Below, piece after piece: positions 6,079 to 9,873 of a DNA stretch of 9,873 bases. The DNA is from an uncultured Chloroflexota bacterium (GTDB lineage Bacteria > Chloroflexota > Anaerolineae > Promineifilales > Promineifilaceae), in assembly GCA_937958365.1 (NCBI GenBank), contig CALFEW010000304.1, forward strand, positions 1 to 9,873, written 5' to 3'. The translations under genes were made by a program, and so were the position numbers. Numbering within the stretch: the first letter of the stretch is position 1; the number at the start of each line of letters is the position of its first letter. The notes below the pieces were generated by a model. It had not been told where the DNA came from. It saw only the letters and a list, made by a program, of their open reading frames with translations, and did not search any database.

Positions 6079-7898
6079 ACTCTAAACTGCGCTTCCAGGT
6101 TCACCAGGTCCACTTCGCTGATGGCGACTGTGATCCGGCTGTCTAACGGCCGTTCCCCTTTCACATACACCCGCGTTTCCAGGTCCAAATCCGGCAGCAG
6201 CGCCACGTCTTTGTGCCCCCGCTTCTCCACGATGATGCCTTCCCCCTGCCAGTCTGGATTTTGCCGCAGGTAAACCAGCGTCCAGTGCCGGTTAGACTGG
6301 CGTTCGGCGCGGCGCACATCGCCGGAGATGGCGTCGGCTGCGCCCACGCGGGCCATCAACTCCTGCGCATCCAGCAATTCTTCCCCCAGCACATATGCCC
6401 GCAACTGCTGGTGGACCACCAGATCAAGATACCGCCGCAGCGGGCTGGTGGCTTGCGCGTATAAACCCAATCCCAGGCCAGTGTGCGCGCCGGGCGCGCT
6501 GCTGGGCTGGCTGGGTTTCATCAAGCGGCGGCGAGCGAAAAATTCGGCGGTGGTGCTGGCCGGCGGCAGCGGTTCGGCGGGTGGCTCCTGCACGGTGTAG
6601 GGCAGGGGGATGTTGTGGGCGAAGGCGAAGCGGGCGATGGCTTCACCGGCCATTAGCATGGCGTCGCGTACCAGATCGCGGCTGCGGAGGTTGGGCAACG
6701 GCCGTATGTTCACCCGTCCATCGTCATCCACCCTGACCCGCACTTCCGGCAGCTCTATCTCAATGGCCCCGTTTTCCCGGCGGCGCTGCTCTGAGCGCTG
6801 CGCGAGTTCGTATAACGACTTGAACGGCTCTTCGTGCAAACGGCCGTCTACTTCTTCATACGTCAGGCGCGTGACGTGGACCCAACTGGGCACAATCTCC
6901 AGATCGGCCACTGCGCCGTCTGGGTCCAGCGTCAGGCCAAAAGAGAGGGCGGGTGAAAGCTCGGCCAGCCCCAGACCGAGCCAGTGAGTGGCCGCTGGCG
7001 GCAGCATGGTGACGGTTCCTTCGGGCAGGTAAAGGTTAGCGCCACGGGCGCGCGCCTCCAGGTCCAGCAGGCTGTCCGGTGGGACCAGGGCGGCCACGTC
7101 GGCGATGTGTACCCAGAGACGGCCGTCTTCCCAGCTTAGGGCGTCGTCGGGGTCCTGGTTGCCTTCGTCGTCAATGGCGAAAGCGGGCAGGTGGGTCAGG
7201 TCGCGCCGCTCTTCGTCCGGCAGCGGTGGCACGGGCAAGTCCGGCGAGGACGTGGGCAGCCCGGCGCGAGTGGGGTAGGGGTTGTGGTGGTCGTCCCAAT
7301 AACCGACGTGCAGCAGCAAGGCGTGGGCGGCTTCCGGCGTTTCCGGCTGGTTGAGGGCGCGAAGGGCCTGGCTGCGCTGATTTTGTCCCTGGGCCAGGGC
7401 GGCGATTTCTTGCAGGTAACGGCCGTCGCCGGCGGCCATTTCCCCTTTACCCAACCGCGCCAGAAAATCTTGCCACGCCTGTTCTTCGGCGGCTTTGGCG
7501 GCGCGGGCGGCCTGTTCCGCGCCAACTTGTGCCGGGGTGTGGACGTGGATTTTGTCAATGGCGCCGCTGAAATACAGACCATCGGCCACCAGTTCCCAGG
7601 CCGCCCAGGCGGTGATGGGCGTATAGGTGGTAAACGCCAGTTCGGCCAGTTCCGGCACGTTGGTGACGCTGCCCTGGAGCAGTTCCCAGGCGGTGGCTAC
7701 GTCGCCCACCGGCGGTTTAAGACCGGCCAGGCTGCTGATGGGGCCGGGATGGAGCAGGTCTACATCTTTGGGACGCACTTTGAGGGAACGGCCGTCGGCC
7801 AGATCGATTTCTATTTTTTTGTCGTTGATTTTGCTGAGCCGCGCCGGTTGATTCTTGTAAAGTACCAGGCTGTTGGGCGGTAAAATTGTGTCAGACAT
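6069..7898 (-). CDS. RNB-domain 3'-5' exoribonuclease (RNase II/R family)
   Basis: This enzyme degrades single-stranded RNA processively from the 3' end. The product is 609 residues. Residues 1-50 form a small beta-rich segment ending in VRPKDVDLLHPGP, followed by a winged-helix-like region (about 65-125). The RNB catalytic domain (about 234-500) has AIDDEGNQDPDDALS, whose Asp243, 249, 251 and 252 keep the spacing of E. coli RNase II D201/207/209/210. It also has YAQATSPLRRYLDLVVHQQL with Arg488 at the R500 position. The C-terminus (about 550-606) looks like a short S1/OB fold. Canonical twin cold-shock domains are not obvious, so it resembles the shorter RNase II-like forms rather than RNase R. 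The start at 7898 has GAGG 9 nt upstream. The same frame stays open to a TTG at 8069, but that extension crosses a repeat and the promoter and is rejected. The gene is transcribed divergently from the histidine kinase. Confidence 0.93.
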   Translation of the reverse strand: MSDTILPPNSLVLYKNQPARLSKINDKKIEIDLADGRSLKVRPKDVDLLHPGPISSLAGLKPPVGDVATAWELLQGSVTNVPELAELAFTTYTPITAWAAWELVADGLYFSGAIDKIHVHTPAQVGAEQAARAAKAAEEQAWQDFLARLGKGEMAAGDGRYLQEIAALAQGQNQRSQALRALNQPETPEAAHALLLHVGYWDDHHNPYPTRAGLPTSSPDLPVPPLPDEERRDLTHLPAFAIDDEGNQDPDDALSWEDGRLWVHIADVAALVPPDSLLDLEARARGANLYLPEGTVTMLPPAATHWLGLGLAELSPALSFGLTLDPDGAVADLEIVPSWVHVTRLTYEEVDGRLHEEPFKSLYELAQRSEQRRRENGAIEIELPEVRVRVDDDGRVNIRPLPNLRSRDLVRDAMLMAGEAIARFAFAHNIPLPYTVQEPPAEPLPPASTTAEFFARRRLMKPSQPSSAPGAHTGLGLGLYAQATSPLRRYLDLVVHQQLRAYVLGEELLDAQELMARVGAADAISGDVRRAERQSNRHWTLVYLRQNPDWQGEGIIVEKRGHKDVALLPDLDLETRVYVKGERPLDSRITVAISEVDLVNLEAQFRVVG

Positions 7899-7968
7899 AA
7901 CGGTTAACCTCGTTGGCTTTAAGGAAGTCTGCATGAGTGGTTTACCCACCACCACGAATGAAAATCTT

Positions 7969-8018
7969 GGGAGCGCAGGCGTCCCGCCTGCCAGAGCGGA
8001 CGGGACGTCCGCGCTCCC
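7969..8018. repeat. GC-rich hyphenated palindrome, copy 2
   Basis: Two 22-bp arms (7969-7990 and 7997-8018) are complementary at 18 of 22 positions around a 6-nt centre. The outer GGGAGCGC / GCGCTCCC ends are perfect. It shares the consensus GGGAGCGCRGRCGTCYYGYC with copy 1 at 2397-2447. It lies 71 bp upstream of the RNB start codon and inside the predicted RNB transcript leader. Translated in the RNB frame it gives the peptide SADVPSALAGGTPALP, a spurious peptide that appears when such repeats are read as protein. Confidence 0.85.
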
Positions 8019-8039
8019 GTTTTCAAGGGAGTTGGCGCT

Positions 8040-8069
8040 ATTGTAAGGGGTGTTGTCCATAGGAGCCAA
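8040..8069 (-). promoter_or_regulatory. Sigma70-like promoter for the RNB gene
   Basis: On the minus strand TTGGCT (8064-8069; 4/6 matches) is spaced 18 bp from TACAAT (8040-8045; 5/6 matches). The same spacing and -10 box occur upstream of HMGR. The predicted start is near 8033, giving a leader of about 135 nt that carries palindrome copy 2. Confidence 0.45.
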
Positions 8070-8130
8070 TCGGGTAAGAAATGACCTTTTTCCCCTATTC
8101 GCTCGTCTGGAGTTATGTCATACTATCGTC

Positions 8131-9873
8131 ATGTTTGTTCTGAATGCCAACGACGACAAAAAAACCACAGACGAACTGCTTCAGGAATTAGGGGCTTTGC
8201 GTCATCAGGTTGTGGTGCTAGAGGCGCAGGCGGCAGCGAAAGTTGATCGTGAGCGGGAAGCCATGTACAGCGAGTTGTTGGAGCGCGCAAATGATGGCGT
8301 GACCATTTTGCAGGATGCAAACTTCGTTTATTCAAACTCCCGATTTGCGGAAATTATGGGTTATACGGTAGAAGAATTGCTGGAACGGCCGTTTGCCGAT
8401 TACGTTCATCCTGCGGACGTAACTCTGGTGAAGGCGCGATACGAGCAACGTCTGCGTGGGGAAGACGTGCCGGAAGTATACGAAAGCGGCTTGGTCCATC
8501 GGGATGGGCGGCGCATTGACGTGATGCTGAACGCCGGGATTATTACATTTCGTGGGCGAAAGGCTGATTTTGTGTTTGTGCGCGATATTACCGAAAGCAA
8601 GCAGGCGCAAAAACAGGCGCAGCGGCTGCTGGAACAGCAGATTCGCTTGAATCGTCTGGCGCTTTCATTTGGACAAATCGCTCAACTAGAAGAGATATAT
8701 CAGACGCTTGCGGAGTTGGTGCGCGAATTACTGCCGGTAGACTTACTCTTTATTTCCTTTTATGACGAAGCCACGCAGTTGATCCGGGCCGGTTATGCAT
8801 ATGCGTATGGAAAAACTCTGCCGGTAACGGATCTGCCACCGTTGCCATTGGCGCCACCTGGCATGGGTTTGCAAAGCCAGGTCATTCGCACCGGTCAGCC
8901 GATTTATGTGCCGGATTATCTGAAGACAGAGGCGGTACAAAAGACCATCCATGAGGTTCGCTCGGACGGTAAGGTGAAGTTGAATGCCACAGTTAGTCAG
9001 GTTGAAGACCCGGTTCATTCGATCCTGTATGTGCCGATGAAAGTTGGTGGGCACATCACGGGGGTGTTACAAATTCAGAGTACCCCGGTGGATGCGTATT
9101 CACCTGAAGACGTTGAATTCCTAACGGCGGTGGCGAATCTGGCGGCCGTAACCATTCAGAATGCGCGTCTGTTGGCGCAAACGCGGGAGCAGGCGCTGCA
9201 AATGCAGCAGATTATTCATAGTGTGCCGGAAGGGGTGGTGCTGCTGGATGCTCATGCTGCGGTGGCGATGGCGAATCCGGCGGCGCAAGCGTATCTGGCC
9301 AAAATGGCCGGCGTGCAGATTGGGGACGTGGTGGAACAATTGGGGGAACGGCCGTTAACCGACCTGCTTTCCTCGCCACCCACGGGCTTGTGGCACGAGG
9401 TTGCCGTGAACGATGCCGTCTATCACGTCATTGCCCGTCCGATTGATGCCGGGCCGACGACCAATGGCTGGGCGTTGGTGATCCACGATGGCACAAAGGA
9501 ACGAGAAATTCAGCAGCGTGCCCAACAGCAGGAGCGGCTGGCTTCTGTGGGACAACTGGCGGCCGGTATTGCTCATGATTTTAACAACGTCATGACCATC
9601 ATTGCCCTTTACGTGGACCTGGTGCAGTTGTCGGAGAAAGGATTATCGGCCAACGGCGTCAATCGTCTGAACATGATCTCCCAACAGGCCAATCGCGCGG
9701 CCGATTTGATCCAGCAGATTCTCGATTTCAGCCGGTGTGCGGTGTTGGAGCGACGGCCGTTAGACCTGTTGTCTTTTCTGAAAGAAGTCGTCAAGCTGCT
9801 CCAGCGAACGCTGGTGGAAAGCGTGACGATAGAGGTTGTGCATACGGCCAGCCGTTACACCGTCAATGCAGAC
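8131..9873 (+). CDS. PAS-GAF-PAS sensor histidine kinase (C-terminus beyond window)
   Basis: The frame is open from an ATG at 8131 to the right edge (581 codons) with no stop. Residues 10-50 are a likely coiled coil. A PAS domain with a PAC tail follows (about 46-158: ANDGVTILQDANFVYSNSRF, EIMGYTVEELL, FVRDITESKQAQ), then a GAF domain (about 180-348), a second, more diverged PAS-like domain (about 357-455), and a coiled linker into the HisKA dimerisation domain. The phosphoacceptor is His482 in GQLAAGIAHDFNNVMTI, an H-box typical of soluble PAS/GAF kinases of the HDFNN type. The ATPase domain and any receiver domain lie beyond the window. There are no membrane segments, so a cytosolic signal is likely sensed; the ligand is unknown. 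No in-frame ATG lies between 8131 and the upstream stop at 8044. GGAG is 18 nt upstream of the start, too far for a normal ribosome-binding site, so the start is less certain than the identity. Confidence 0.93.
   Translation, partial: MFVLNANDDKKTTDELLQELGALRHQVVVLEAQAAAKVDREREAMYSELLERANDGVTILQDANFVYSNSRFAEIMGYTVEELLERPFADYVHPADVTLVKARYEQRLRGEDVPEVYESGLVHRDGRRIDVMLNAGIITFRGRKADFVFVRDITESKQAQKQAQRLLEQQIRLNRLALSFGQIAQLEEIYQTLAELVRELLPVDLLFISFYDEATQLIRAGYAYAYGKTLPVTDLPPLPLAPPGMGLQSQVIRTGQPIYVPDYLKTEAVQKTIHEVRSDGKVKLNATVSQVEDPVHSILYVPMKVGGHITGVLQIQSTPVDAYSPEDVEFLTAVANLAAVTIQNARLLAQTREQALQMQQIIHSVPEGVVLLDAHAAVAMANPAAQAYLAKMAGVQIGDVVEQLGERPLTDLLSSPPTGLWHEVAVNDAVYHVIARPIDAGPTTNGWALVIHDGTKEREIQQRAQQQERLASVGQLAAGIAHDFNNVMTIIALYVDLVQLSEKGLSANGVNRLNMISQQANRAADLIQQILDFSRCAVLERRPLDLLSFLKEVVKLLQRTLVESVTIEVVHTASRYTVNAD

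Larger units (their letters stand above)
128..9760. repeat. Dispersed palindrome ACGGCCGT, 21 copies
   Basis: The perfect palindrome ACGGCCGT begins at 128, 241, 420, 498, 1072, 2005, 2551, 3875, 4308, 4853, 4989, 5075, 6146, 6698, 6840, 7119, 7419, 7788, 8385, 9348 and 9753. Eight copies extend to AACGGCCGTT (those at 241, 3875, 4308, 4853, 5075, 6146, 8385 and 9348). Twenty lie in coding sequence and one (5075) in a promoter region. In genes it is read as T-A-V (6), G-R (8) or R-P (6), so it is not tied to one peptide motif. This span marks the outer limits of the scattered copies, not a continuous repeat. Confidence 0.9.

Noticed and set aside
8040..8130. A promoter for the histidine kinase gene
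   Set aside because: CATACT (8119-8124) resembles a -10 box but has no acceptable -35 partner at 16-18 bp, and other pairs match poorly, so none is annotated.
5000..9873. A CAP protein, RNase and sensor kinase as a linked defence or signalling system
   Set aside because: The genes are convergent and divergent rather than in an operon, each has ordinary housekeeping or stand-alone relatives, and nothing in the sequence links them functionally.

Overview
The window looks like a stretch of a Chloroflexota chromosome (Anaerolineae/Ardenticatenia-like) of moderately high GC. This is an inference from three things: a class I (eukaryote/archaeon-type) HMG-CoA reductase in a bacterial context, a secreted protein with the Pro/Thr-rich 'YLPAIAKD-PTPTATATP' style linker common in that phylum, and short dispersed palindromes and heptamer repeats between genes. 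No phage, plasmid, transposase, CRISPR, tRNA or rRNA is visible.

Layout. On the minus strand from the left edge: phosphoenolpyruvate carboxylase (C-terminus cut off by the window edge), class I HMG-CoA reductase, and a DUF5995-family protein. A divergent promoter region at 5000-5157 separates these from a plus-strand secreted CAP/SCP-domain protein. That gene converges on a minus-strand RNB-domain exoribonuclease (RNase II/R family); the two are separated by strong inverted repeats. A second divergent region (7899-8130) leads to a plus-strand PAS-GAF-PAS sensor histidine kinase that runs off the right edge. No intergenic gap exceeds about 232 bases.

The genes do not form one pathway: anaplerotic CO2 fixation (PEPC), mevalonate/isoprenoid synthesis (HMGR), RNA turnover (RNB), a cell-surface protein (CAP) and signal transduction (histidine kinase). 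Each seems to have its own transcription signals: a hairpin-plus-U-run terminator lies between HMGR and PEPC, and sigma70-like promoters are visible upstream of HMGR, DUF5995 and the RNB gene. The genes are therefore probably mostly monocistronic.

The most unusual signal is not a gene. The 8-bp perfect palindrome ACGGCCGT occurs 21 times in under 10 kb, in all three reading frames of five of the six genes. Base composition would predict well under one copy. It behaves like a highly iterated palindrome, comparable in concept to cyanobacterial HIP1 (GCGATCGC). Two copies of a ~50-bp GC-rich imperfect palindrome and three sets of short low-complexity repeats at gene 3' ends add to a repeat-rich background. 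I found no convincing new defence or biosynthetic system.
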